The notes under the pieces: generated by a model
Database searches by the model: none
What the model was told of the DNA's origin: nothing
What the model saw: only the letters and a program-made list of their open reading frames with translations
Shown here: piece after piece, positions 36,268-44,934 of the stretch
How positions within the stretch are numbered: position 1 is the stretch's first letter
Layout of the letters: every line of letters begins with the position of its first letter
Assembly: GCF_001650915.1 (NCBI RefSeq)
Contig: NZ_LXYO01000012.1
Location: 434,001 to 498,000 of the forward strand
Direction of reading: 5' to 3'
DNA length: 64,000 nt
Source of the DNA: Marinobacter sp. EhC06
GTDB lineage: Bacteria; Pseudomonadota; Gammaproteobacteria; Pseudomonadales; Oleiphilaceae
Program-made: the position numbers and the translations under genes

Positions 36268-37108
36268 CTCCCGGGGCATCACCGGGCCAGTCTTCATTGA
36301 GCAGCCTCGGCGCCAACCCGAGTCCTGTCATGAAAGTTATGATTCCTTTGGGCGCCGAACCTGAGAACAAAGCTGACATTACGGGGTGATCCCCTGCCCC
36401 GCAGGTCTGGCCTTCGGCCAGCGCAAGTTGTCCTTTCTGTTCCAGCAGCCAGGCCACCCGCCGGGCAATGGCCTCCCCCGAGTCGACCCAGAAACGAACT
36501 GACGGGAGAGTCTGCTTAAGGCTTTCCAGTAACAGCGGATAATGGGTGCAGCCCAGAACCACCGTGTCGACATCGGCGTCTCGAAATGGCTGCATTGCTG
36601 CTTGCAGCTCGGCAAGTGGAACTTCTCGCCCAGAAACCAGGTCCTCCGCCCAGCGCACCAGCCCCGGATGACCGATGCGTTCAACCTTGCAGTCGCCGGC
36701 GAATTCGTCAATCAGCCTGTCCAGATAGGGTCTGCGAACCGTTGCCGGCGTCGCCAGAAGCCCCATCCGCCGGTTCACGGTTTTCGCCGCCGCCGGCTTG
36801 ATGGCGGGCACCACCCCCACAACCGGCACCGGTGTCATGGCCCGTAGATGCGGCAGAACCACGGTGCTGGCGGTATTGCAGGCCACGATGATAACGTCCG
36901 ATGGGTACAGCTGGAGAGCTCTGGCAATCAGGGTGCAACAGCGGTCAATCACGACCGTTTCGGATTTATCGCCATAGGGAAAGCCTGCGTTGTCCGCAAG
37001 GTAGACGATCTCCAGCCCCGGCAGATATCGGTGAATGCAGGCCGCGACGCTCAGCCCGCCCACGCCGGAGTCGAACACCAGAACCCTTGGAGGCGCCTGC
37101 CCGCTCAA
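36245..37108 (-). CDS. murI: glutamate racemase
   Basis: 287 residues. MurI makes D-glutamate for peptidoglycan by a two-cysteine mechanism. FDSGVGGLSV opens the enzyme, the first catalytic cysteine is in VACNTAS (about 76) and the second in VLGCTHYPLL (about 186). The start codon is TTG 37108, overlapping the nudC stop as TTGA, so it is translated after nudC. The 3' end overlaps the convergent DUF2156 gene. Confidence 0.95.
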   Translation of the reverse strand: MSGQAPPRVLVFDSGVGGLSVAACIHRYLPGLEIVYLADNAGFPYGDKSETVVIDRCCTLIARALQLYPSDVIIVACNTASTVVLPHLRAMTPVPVVGVVPAIKPAAAKTVNRRMGLLATPATVRRPYLDRLIDEFAGDCKVERIGHPGLVRWAEDLVSGREVPLAELQAAMQPFRDADVDTVVLGCTHYPLLLESLKQTLPSVRFWVDSGEAIARRVAWLLEQKGQLALAEGQTCGAGDHPVMSALFSGSAPKGIITFMTGLGLAPRLLNEDWPGDAPGVTAIGSV

Positions 37109-37920
37109 ACCGGAATGCCTCCCCGGGAAATCTCGTTCTCCATGGCCCGGATCAGCCGGCCCGAAATCGTGGTTTCCGGCGGCACAGGTGGTGTATCACC
37201 CGGCAGGAACCAGTCGGCATCGGCAAGCTCATCCTCCTGAAGAACCAGCTCGCCCCCCGCGTAATCGGCAAAAAATCCGACCATCAGTTGGTGAGGGAAA
37301 GGCCAGGGTTGCGACGCATGGTAGCGGATATTGGTGACATCCAGCCCGGTCTCTTCCTTCACCTCGCGATGCACAGCGCCCTCGAGGCTTTCGCCGGGCT
37401 CAACAAAACCGGCAATGAGGCTGTAGAAATGCCTCTTGACCCTTGAAGACCTGGCAAGCAGCAGCCGATCGTTCCGACGGATCACCACTATCACGCAGGG
37501 TGCGAGCCTCGGATACCACGGGATTCCGCAGGGTTCGCACCACTTGGCCCGCTCCCTGGGATGGAAGCCGGTTTGTTCGCCGCACCGACCGCAATAGCGG
37601 TGGTCGCGCCACCACTGCCATACCTGAATCCCGGTGCTGAGCATATCCGCCGGGGCATCACTGAGCATCAGCAGAGCATCCCGCAAGGGAATAGTCTCAT
37701 GATCACCAACACCAGAGTCCGGTAATTCGGTCACGAATACGTCGCGTCCGTCGTAGTTGCCCAGAGACACTGACTCGGGCAACCCGTCCCGGAAAAGGCG
37801 ACTGTCGCCATGATGCAGCCAGCCGTTATCAGGCTTGACCACGTCTGTCCCCGACAACGCGAGGATGAGATCGCCTTTTTCCGGCGGCCGGGTCGTCCAG
37901 CCGGGTATCCACTGAGTCAT
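37105..37920 (-). CDS. nudC: NADH pyrophosphatase/deNADding enzyme
   Basis: 271 residues. The zinc site is CGRCG...CEPCG (about 112-133), the Nudix box is GFVEPGESLEGAVHREVKEE followed by TGL (about 175), and SQPWPFPHQLM is the NADH-family signature downstream. NudC cleaves NAD(H) and removes NAD caps from RNA. It precedes murI with a 4-bp overlap and is divergent from plsB. Confidence 0.95.
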   Translation of the reverse strand: MTQWIPGWTTRPPEKGDLILALSGTDVVKPDNGWLHHGDSRLFRDGLPESVSLGNYDGRDVFVTELPDSGVGDHETIPLRDALLMLSDAPADMLSTGIQVWQWWRDHRYCGRCGEQTGFHPRERAKWCEPCGIPWYPRLAPCVIVVIRRNDRLLLARSSRVKRHFYSLIAGFVEPGESLEGAVHREVKEETGLDVTNIRYHASQPWPFPHQLMVGFFADYAGGELVLQEDELADADWFLPGDTPPVPPETTISGRLIRAMENEISRGGIPV

Positions 37921-38071
37921 TCGACCACCATTTGATGCGTCAATCGGGTGATTAATAGATCAGTCCGAAATGTACCACATTGCTGCACCGGCCAAGAATG
38001 AAAGCTCGACTTTCCGCTCTGTACTCAACCAAGTAAACTTGGCACCTGTTTCTTCAACGGAGTTGCAATTT

Positions 38072-40540
38072 ATGCGTCTTTACCAGGGCATTCGCAGCCT
38101 GATCCTGACCCTTTTCCGCAAGATACTGTTCATCTGGGTCCGGACAGATGTCAGCGGCAACAGCGTTGACGCCCTCGCCCTGGATCCCGACAAACCGGTT
38201 TGCTACGTGCTGCAGTACAGCTCACTGTCGAGCCGCCTGGTTCTCGAGCAGGAGGTCATCCAGGCAGGCCTGCCGGGCGCCACCGAAGCCCTGCCGGTGA
38301 AGAACGGTCCGTCCCACTCCTTCTTTTTTCTCTACCGCCGGATTGGCGGTTTTTTCAGAGGTCGCCAGGCGCCAGCGCCCACCAATGAATTTCAGGCTCT
38401 GGTTCGCTACGGACTCGAACATCCAGACCAGGATGTCCAGATTGTGCCTGTGTCCCTGTTCTGGGGCCGCTCTCCGGACAAGGAAAAATCCCTGGTCAAA
38501 CTGCTGCTATCCGACACCTGGTCCATTGCTGGTCGGCTTCAGAAGTTCCTGATCATCATGGTTCACGGCCGCAATACCTACGTACAGTTCAACCAGCCGC
38601 TGTCACTGAAGCAGGTCATCGATGAATACCGGCACAGTGAGGAGCGCGCCAACCGCAAACTGGCGAGGATTCTGAGAACCCACTTCCGCCGCGTTCGCCA
38701 GGCTGTTCTGGGGCCCGACCTCTCTCATCGCCGCACCCTGGTGGCAGGCCTGGTGCGCACCCAGGCAGTCAAGGAGGCTATTCGGGAGACCGCGGCAAAA
38801 GACGACATCCCCCCGGAGAAGGTTCGTGCCAAGGCCTACAAGTACGCAGACGAAATTGCCGCCAGCATGTCCATCGTTACCATCCGGTTCCTGGAAGTGG
38901 TGCTCTCATGGCTGTGGAACCGGATCTACAAAGGTATTGCCGTTAACAATATCCGGGTGGTGAAAGAAGTGGCCCAGGACAACGCGGTGGTCTATGTGCC
39001 CTGCCACCGGTCACACATCGACTACCTGCTGTTGTCCTATGTGCTCTACAAGAACGGCCTGATGCCACCGCATATCGCCGCTGGCATCAATCTCAATATG
39101 CCGGTTGTCGGGCCGATCCTGCGCCGGGGCGGGGCATTCTTCATGCGCCGCAGCTTCAAGGACAACCCCCTGTACGCCACCGTTTTCAATGAATACATGC
39201 ACGTGATGTTCTCCCGGGGCTACTCCGTCGAGTACTTTGTGGAAGGTGGTCGCAGCCGCACGGGCCGGATGCTGCAGCCGCGGCCGGGCATGCTGGCAAT
39301 GACCGTTCGCAGCTTCCTCCGCGACCACCGCAAACCCATTGTGTTTGTGCCCGTTTACATCGGCTATGAAAAAGTCATGGAGGGTCGCTCCTATCTGGGC
39401 GAACTTCGTGGCAAGAAAAAAGAGAAAGAGAGCGTATTCGGCCTGGCGAAAACCGTTCGCAAACTAAGCAACTCCTTTGGTCGCGTCGCGGTGAACTTTG
39501 GCGAAGCCATTCACCTGTCAGAGGTTCTCGATGATGTTCACAGCAGCTGGCGGGATGAGGCCTACGACACTGAATATCGTCCACGTTGGCTTAACAGCGC
39601 GGTGTCGGAGCTATCGTTCCGGGTGGCATCCAACATCAACGCCTCGGTTGCCGTTAACCCGATCGGCATGACCGCTACGGTTCTGCTGGGCACCGACCGA
39701 CTGGCGATGGATGAGGGCCAGTTAATCCGCCTGATGGATCAATACGCCGGGCTGCTCAGGGCTTTCCCCTATGCGGAAACGGTAACCCTGCCTGAGGGCT
39801 CCGGCAAGGACTGGATCGCCTACTGTGAAGACATGGGCCTGGTTAGCCGCCAGCCTCAGAAACTCGGCGACATCATTGCCCTGGAAGGCAGTAATGCCAT
39901 CCTGATGACCTACTACAGGAATAACATCCAGCATCTGTTCGCACTGCCCTCATTGATTGCCAGCCTGTTTGAAAACAAGGATTCGCTGGGTCGGGACAAG
40001 ATCGTGTTCCTCGCCAGCGTGGCCTATCCTTACCTGCAATCCGAGCTGTTCCTGAAGTACCAGCCGGATGAAGCCAAAAACGTGATCAATCAGTGGATTG
40101 ATGTTCTCATTGAGCAGGGCCTGCTGAAGCCGCTGGATGATGACCGGATCGGTCGGCCGGAGGAAGGGACAGAGTCGATGCTGAGGCTCAGGGTTCTCTC
40201 CCGCTTTATCATTCAGACCGTCGAGCGCTACCACATTGCATTGGGCATTCTGCGCAAGTACGGCTCGGGTAAGATCAGTGCCTCCGAACTGGAAGAGCAG
40301 AGTGCGCTGCTGGCCGAACGCATGTCCATCCTGTTCGGTCTCAACGCACCGGAGTTCTTTGACAAGAGCCTGTTCCGGAACTTCATTGCCAATATGCAGA
40401 ACAATGGCGTTATCACCACCGACGATAATGGCCTGCTGTGCTACGGGGAAGGACTGGATGAGGTGGCGGATGATGCACGCCTGGTGCTGAGTGTCGAGAA
40501 GCGACAGGCTATCCAGCAGGTCACCATGATGGGCGCCTGA
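38072..40540 (+). CDS. plsB: glycerol-3-phosphate 1-O-acyltransferase
   Basis: 822 residues, the length of PlsB, which adds the first acyl chain to glycerol-3-phosphate at the inner membrane. The acyltransferase motifs are HRSHIDYLLLSY (H-x4-D, about 311), GGAFFMRRSF, FVEGGRSRTGR (about 390) and IVFVPVYIGYE. ATG 38072 is chosen since ACGGAG is upstream and MRLYQGIRSL is a typical PlsB start; an earlier in-frame ATG (37970) adds 34 unsupported residues. It is convergent with rsmJ (6 bp apart). Confidence 0.95.
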   Translation: MRLYQGIRSLILTLFRKILFIWVRTDVSGNSVDALALDPDKPVCYVLQYSSLSSRLVLEQEVIQAGLPGATEALPVKNGPSHSFFFLYRRIGGFFRGRQAPAPTNEFQALVRYGLEHPDQDVQIVPVSLFWGRSPDKEKSLVKLLLSDTWSIAGRLQKFLIIMVHGRNTYVQFNQPLSLKQVIDEYRHSEERANRKLARILRTHFRRVRQAVLGPDLSHRRTLVAGLVRTQAVKEAIRETAAKDDIPPEKVRAKAYKYADEIAASMSIVTIRFLEVVLSWLWNRIYKGIAVNNIRVVKEVAQDNAVVYVPCHRSHIDYLLLSYVLYKNGLMPPHIAAGINLNMPVVGPILRRGGAFFMRRSFKDNPLYATVFNEYMHVMFSRGYSVEYFVEGGRSRTGRMLQPRPGMLAMTVRSFLRDHRKPIVFVPVYIGYEKVMEGRSYLGELRGKKKEKESVFGLAKTVRKLSNSFGRVAVNFGEAIHLSEVLDDVHSSWRDEAYDTEYRPRWLNSAVSELSFRVASNINASVAVNPIGMTATVLLGTDRLAMDEGQLIRLMDQYAGLLRAFPYAETVTLPEGSGKDWIAYCEDMGLVSRQPQKLGDIIALEGSNAILMTYYRNNIQHLFALPSLIASLFENKDSLGRDKIVFLASVAYPYLQSELFLKYQPDEAKNVINQWIDVLIEQGLLKPLDDDRIGRPEEGTESMLRLRVLSRFIIQTVERYHIALGILRKYGSGKISASELEEQSALLAERMSILFGLNAPEFFDKSLFRNFIANMQNNGVITTDDNGLLCYGEGLDEVADDARLVLSVEKRQAIQQVTMMGA

Positions 40541-40546
40541 TCGCGC

Positions 40547-41383
40547 TCACTGGGTTGGCAGCGCCTTGATGGAGTAGACATCATAACGGCTGCTTTTGCC
40601 TTCTATGCGAGTTGTCGGCTCCGGCCCCTCAATCGCCGGGGCCTTCCGGGGTCGCTTGACCACAACCCGGTAACGGGCACGCTCAAGAGCGCCAGCCAGC
40701 AGCTGCCCGGAATCCTCGTCGTCCCCCACGATGGTACGAAACACCTGCATTTCCTTTTTCACCAGAGCCGACTTGTCCCGGTGGGGGAACATCGGGTCCA
40801 GGTAGACGATATCGGCAGCCTCGGCATCAGAGTTCAGCAGCCAGTCAATACTGCTGCCTTCCAGCAATCGCATGCGCGCGACGATAGCTTCGCAATCCAT
40901 GTTCAGGGCGGCCCGCGCCAGACCATCCGCCAACAAGGCATGGATCACCGGATTACGCTCGAACAGCGTGACCCTGCAACCGAGGCTGGCCAGAACGAAG
41001 GCATCCTGGCCCAGCCCTGCGGTCGCATCAACCACATGAAGCGTCGCACGGGTTTTCTGCAGGCCGACCGCTTTGGCCACCAACTGACCGGCACCACCGC
41101 CATGTTCGCGACGGTACCCCATCTTGCCGGTAACAAATTCCGCGCGCACCGGCCCGGGTGCACCCTTGCCGGTCACCTGCAGGCCAAGACCCTGCTCATC
41201 AAGGAATAGCAAAACCGGAAAATCCCTGACATCTCTGGGTCGCACGACACCGAGATTGATCAGCCCAAGAGACTCAGCGAGAGCCTCGGCCTGGAATCGG
41301 TCTCCCAGCGCGCTGCGGGCAACGGCGACGGTGTTCTGGCAAAGGGCAGAAAGGGCGGACGGTTCGGAAGAAGAGTCAGGCAT
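40547..41383 (-). CDS. rsmJ: 16S rRNA (guanine1516-N2)-methyltransferase
   Basis: 278 residues with the RsmJ pattern: VVDATAGLGQDAFVLASLG (SAM motif, about 117-135), LFERNPVIHALLADGL, and the catalytic-region DPMFPHRDKSALVKKEMQ. RsmJ modifies 16S rRNA G1516 in the small subunit. The start shares one base with the stop of the small upstream gene (TGATG), so the two are coupled. Confidence 0.93.
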   Translation of the reverse strand: MPDSSSEPSALSALCQNTVAVARSALGDRFQAEALAESLGLINLGVVRPRDVRDFPVLLFLDEQGLGLQVTGKGAPGPVRAEFVTGKMGYRREHGGGAGQLVAKAVGLQKTRATLHVVDATAGLGQDAFVLASLGCRVTLFERNPVIHALLADGLARAALNMDCEAIVARMRLLEGSSIDWLLNSDAEAADIVYLDPMFPHRDKSALVKKEMQVFRTIVGDDEDSGQLLAGALERARYRVVVKRPRKAPAIEGPEPTTRIEGKSSRYDVYSIKALPTQ

Positions 41384-41745
41384 CAGACCAGAATATCAAT
41401 TCCGGCCAGGCTACCATCGCCGCCAGTTTCCTGACCGGCGGCTGCGACAGAGGCGAATGTGGACAGAGCCCTGGCGGCTGGCAGGGAAACCTCGTCAGCA
41501 CGGAACCGCTCCAGACGGACGTCTTCGGCGGCACGACGGGCCTCAACCCGCCGCTCGAGGCTTTCAGTCGCATTACGGTCGTTGACAATGCCCTGACGGC
41601 CATCAGCCAAGTCACGGCGGGCGGCATCGGGCGCTTTTTCCGGCGTTGACGCAGGCGCACGGGCCGCATCGCTGCGCTCCCGAACAGGGCTGTTGTTGCC
41701 GGTCTGGAAATTGAAATTGTTACCCGGGTTAATACCGCCAATCAT
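41383..41745 (-). CDS. 120-residue protein, unknown
   Basis: 120 residues, mostly polar with an Arg/Ala/Glu-rich middle (SLERRVEARRAAEDVRLERF, about 61-80) likely to form a long helix, and Asn/Gly-rich ends. No signal peptide or membrane segment. The C terminus (AAGQETGGDGSLAGIDILV) is low in charge. It overlaps rsmJ by one base and so is probably a real co-expressed gene, but I recognise no family. Confidence 0.6.
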   Translation of the reverse strand: MIGGINPGNNFNFQTGNNSPVRERSDAARAPASTPEKAPDAARRDLADGRQGIVNDRNATESLERRVEARRAAEDVRLERFRADEVSLPAARALSTFASVAAAGQETGGDGSLAGIDILV

Positions 41746-41852
41746 GTTCAGATACCACTGGCCGGATGACAGGAAAACGTGAGCTGGAAGTATGGAAGAT
41801 TATCGCCTGGAAGAAAAGACGGTTGGTCAGTTTTTACCCAGGATGGCGACTT

Positions 41853-41870
41853 GCCCGGATTAAACCGGGC
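41853..41870 (-). terminator. weak hairpin downstream of tsaB
   Basis: GCCCGG-ATTAAA-CCGGGC, six pairs, lies 12 bp past the tsaB stop on the minus strand. No T-run follows, so termination is possible but not clear. Confidence 0.4.
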
Positions 41871-41881
41871 GTCCATCGCGA

Positions 41882-42577
41882 CTATCGGCCGGGCAGCTTT
41901 TTCCAGGCCACTTCATCCCTGATATACACCGGCTGAGCCTGCTCTGCCGGCACCGCCTTTCCCTGCTCGTAGGCGATCACTGCCAGGCGCCCAACCCAGG
42001 CTGCACGGAGCACCAGAGTTTCATCGATAGTATCTACCCTTCCGGATACCTCCTCGGGCATGGCGGAGCGGTACTGCCAGCCCGGACCTGCTCCGAACCA
42101 GCGTTCAGCGCCTGCGGGCAGCGTCACCGCCTCCGGCGGACAGACCTGTTCCGGAGCCAGCGCCACCGGGAGTCCTGACCGGGCGGCGAAACAGCCCCAA
42201 TAAACCTCGCCCATACGGGCGTCGAATGCCACCGCAATACCGGTGTCCTCGGGGATCTCCAGGGCATCAATGGCACCCAGAGCAACCGCCTCCAGTGAGG
42301 AGACGGGCACCACCGGGATATCGAGCCCCCAGGCAAGGCCCTGTACGACACCGGTGGCGATCCTCACCCCGGTGAAAGAGCCCGGGCCGCAGGCAAATGC
42401 CAGGGCGTCCAGCTCTGCCGGGGCCAGGTTTTTCTCAGCCAACAGCTCCCGCACCATTGGCATCAGAAGCCGGGTGTGGCCCCTGGGGGCAAGCTCGAAG
42501 CGTTCGGATATCTCGCCATCAACAAGAAGGGCTGCCGAGCAGCCCTCTGATGACGTATCCAGTGCCAACAGTTTCAC
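41882..42577 (-). CDS. tsaB: tRNA t6A-modification protein TsaB
   Basis: 231 residues of the TsaB branch of the ASKHA fold, the scaffold that activates TsaD in making t6A37 of ANN-decoding tRNAs. LALDTSSEGCSAALL opens the protein and FACGPGSFTGVRIATGVVQG (about 69-88) is the TsaB signature. The start is GTG 42577. Adenylate kinase lies 34 bp upstream on the same strand, the common neighbour order. Confidence 0.94.
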   Translation of the reverse strand: MKLLALDTSSEGCSAALLVDGEISERFELAPRGHTRLLMPMVRELLAEKNLAPAELDALAFACGPGSFTGVRIATGVVQGLAWGLDIPVVPVSSLEAVALGAIDALEIPEDTGIAVAFDARMGEVYWGCFAARSGLPVALAPEQVCPPEAVTLPAGAERWFGAGPGWQYRSAMPEEVSGRVDTIDETLVLRAAWVGRLAVIAYEQGKAVPAEQAQPVYIRDEVAWKKLPGR

Positions 42578-42611
42578 AGGTGTGAAAACCTCAGGTCAGG
42601 ATGCCAATGAT

Positions 42612-43286
<675 letters not shown>

Positions 43287-43465
43287 TCATTATCATTTGA
43301 AAAGCTGTGGCAAAAACCTCTGCCTTTGCGACAGCCTCTCCTGCACGGAACAGGTGTCAGCCGGAACGGCGAAGGCGCATTATACGAAGTCAGCCACGTC
43401 AGAGAAAGTCGACCTCCGTATCATGCACCGGAAGTGCGCATTTCCCAGCGAATAACGACAGGGTG

Positions 43466-44836
43466 TCAGGATGACAGGGAGCTGGCCAGTGCGTCCAGAT
43501 CTGGAGCCACGCGATCAAGTTCTACATTCAGCTCTTCCAGAACCTCCGGTCGCAGGCCCAGGCCCTCGAGCAAAGCCGGTACGTCGTCGGGGTTGAACTC
43601 ATCACCAATACCCCGATCTTTAAGCAGGGCGTTGGCCAGCTGAACCATCAGGACATAGTTCTCATGCTCGCCGTGGTAACCGGACTGCTGATGAACACCG
43701 GCCGCCTTGACCACCGGATCCGGCAGTTGCCACAAACGGTGCAGTATCCCGCCAATGGCGCCATGGCCAACCGAGAGGATCTCCTGGCCATTGCCCTGCC
43801 CGAACACCTGCTGTTCGAGAGAGTGCATGCTGGCCTCAGGATTGGCCTCGCGAAGCTCATTGAGTTCATCGAACTCCGCCGGGAAAAGATGCCCGACCAG
43901 CAACAGGCCGAAGTTGTGCAACAGCCCGCAAAGATAACCCAGACCTTTCTCGGCACCGCACCGCGGCGCAATAATCTGGCATAGAAACGCGCAATACAGG
44001 GAGTGGCGCCAGAAATTATCCATACCCAGAATGCCATGGCGGGGTACTTCAAAGGCGCGAACAGAGGCAATGCCCAGGGCGATGTGAGCCACACGGTCGA
44101 ACCCCAGTACACGGGTGACCGCTTCCTGTACCGAATTGATCTGGCCCGGATAATTGAACAGTGCAGACCGGGCATAACGCATGATCTGCGCTGTCAGGCT
44201 CGGATCAAACTCGATCAGCTCGGCGAGCTCCCGGGCGGTGGCGTCGGTATTGGCGGTCAACCGAAGGATGCGAAGGGCGAGGGCCGGCATTGGTGGCAGG
44301 CGGTAGAGTTTCTGGAGTTTGTCGGCCACTTCCTCGAGCGTTAGCGCCTCGCGGTTGCCATTCCCGGGCCCCCGGATAACCAGGTGCCCTTCCCTGGCGC
44401 CTGCCAGCGCCAGCCGGAGGGATCGGCCATCCATCTCTATCAGAGAATGATCGGTACCGCTGGAGAACACGGCCTGATCCGACTGAATCACATCCTCATC
44501 AACGATAACGGGCAGTTCGTAGGCCTGCCCGATGGGTGGCGTGAAGCCGGGATCGCAATCCCCGAACAGGCGCATGGTCTGACGAGCGGTCAGCGGCTGC
44601 AGGCGCCGACCAGTCAACTGGTGGAGGGCATCCGGGTCCAGGGAACTGTCGAACTTGTGCACGGCCATCACGACGCCGGTAATATCGATCAGGAGGGTGG
44701 CCTGAATAAAGGCGTCCTGCGACAGGCCCGAGGCAATAACCGCCGCATCCAGGCTGGTCACCTGATCTATCGGCAGTTCTTGATAGCTGATGCCCTTGCG
44801 GGCGAGAAAACGTTCCAATCGTGCAGCCAGAGCCAC
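43466..44836 (-). CDS. YbaK-HDOD fusion protein
   Basis: 456 residues. The N-terminal 150 residues have the YbaK/ProX-like fold of aminoacyl-tRNA deacylases (YQELPID near 18, LTARQTMRLFGDCDPGFTPPIGQAYELPV near 83-111), and the C-terminal part (about 175-390) is an HDOD domain (ELIEFDPSLTAQIMRYARSALFNYPG, GYLCGLLHNFGLLLVGHLFP). The start is GTG 44836 with GGGAG upstream. HDOD proteins are usually signalling modules, so the YbaK part may bind a ligand rather than edit tRNA. It stands between adk and ppc. Confidence 0.82.
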   Translation of the reverse strand: MALAARLERFLARKGISYQELPIDQVTSLDAAVIASGLSQDAFIQATLLIDITGVVMAVHKFDSSLDPDALHQLTGRRLQPLTARQTMRLFGDCDPGFTPPIGQAYELPVIVDEDVIQSDQAVFSSGTDHSLIEMDGRSLRLALAGAREGHLVIRGPGNGNREALTLEEVADKLQKLYRLPPMPALALRILRLTANTDATARELAELIEFDPSLTAQIMRYARSALFNYPGQINSVQEAVTRVLGFDRVAHIALGIASVRAFEVPRHGILGMDNFWRHSLYCAFLCQIIAPRCGAEKGLGYLCGLLHNFGLLLVGHLFPAEFDELNELREANPEASMHSLEQQVFGQGNGQEILSVGHGAIGGILHRLWQLPDPVVKAAGVHQQSGYHGEHENYVLMVQLANALLKDRGIGDEFNPDDVPALLEGLGLRPEVLEELNVELDRVAPDLDALASSLSS

Positions 44837-44934
44837 AGCTTACTCCCTTTGTTCTTCGTCGGTGGCCAGGCTACCCGGCCTTTTCCCGGCACTCTTTTCG
44901 GCACTATCTCCGAGCAAATCATTAGCGTACGCGA

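Noticed and set aside
38040..38060. Sigma-54 promoter before plsB (TGGCAC)
   Set aside because: The second element does not match TTGC at the required distance.
37970..38071. Longer PlsB N terminus
   Set aside because: The extra 34 residues are unlike PlsB, while MRLYQGIRSL at 38072 is the common start with ACGGAG upstream.
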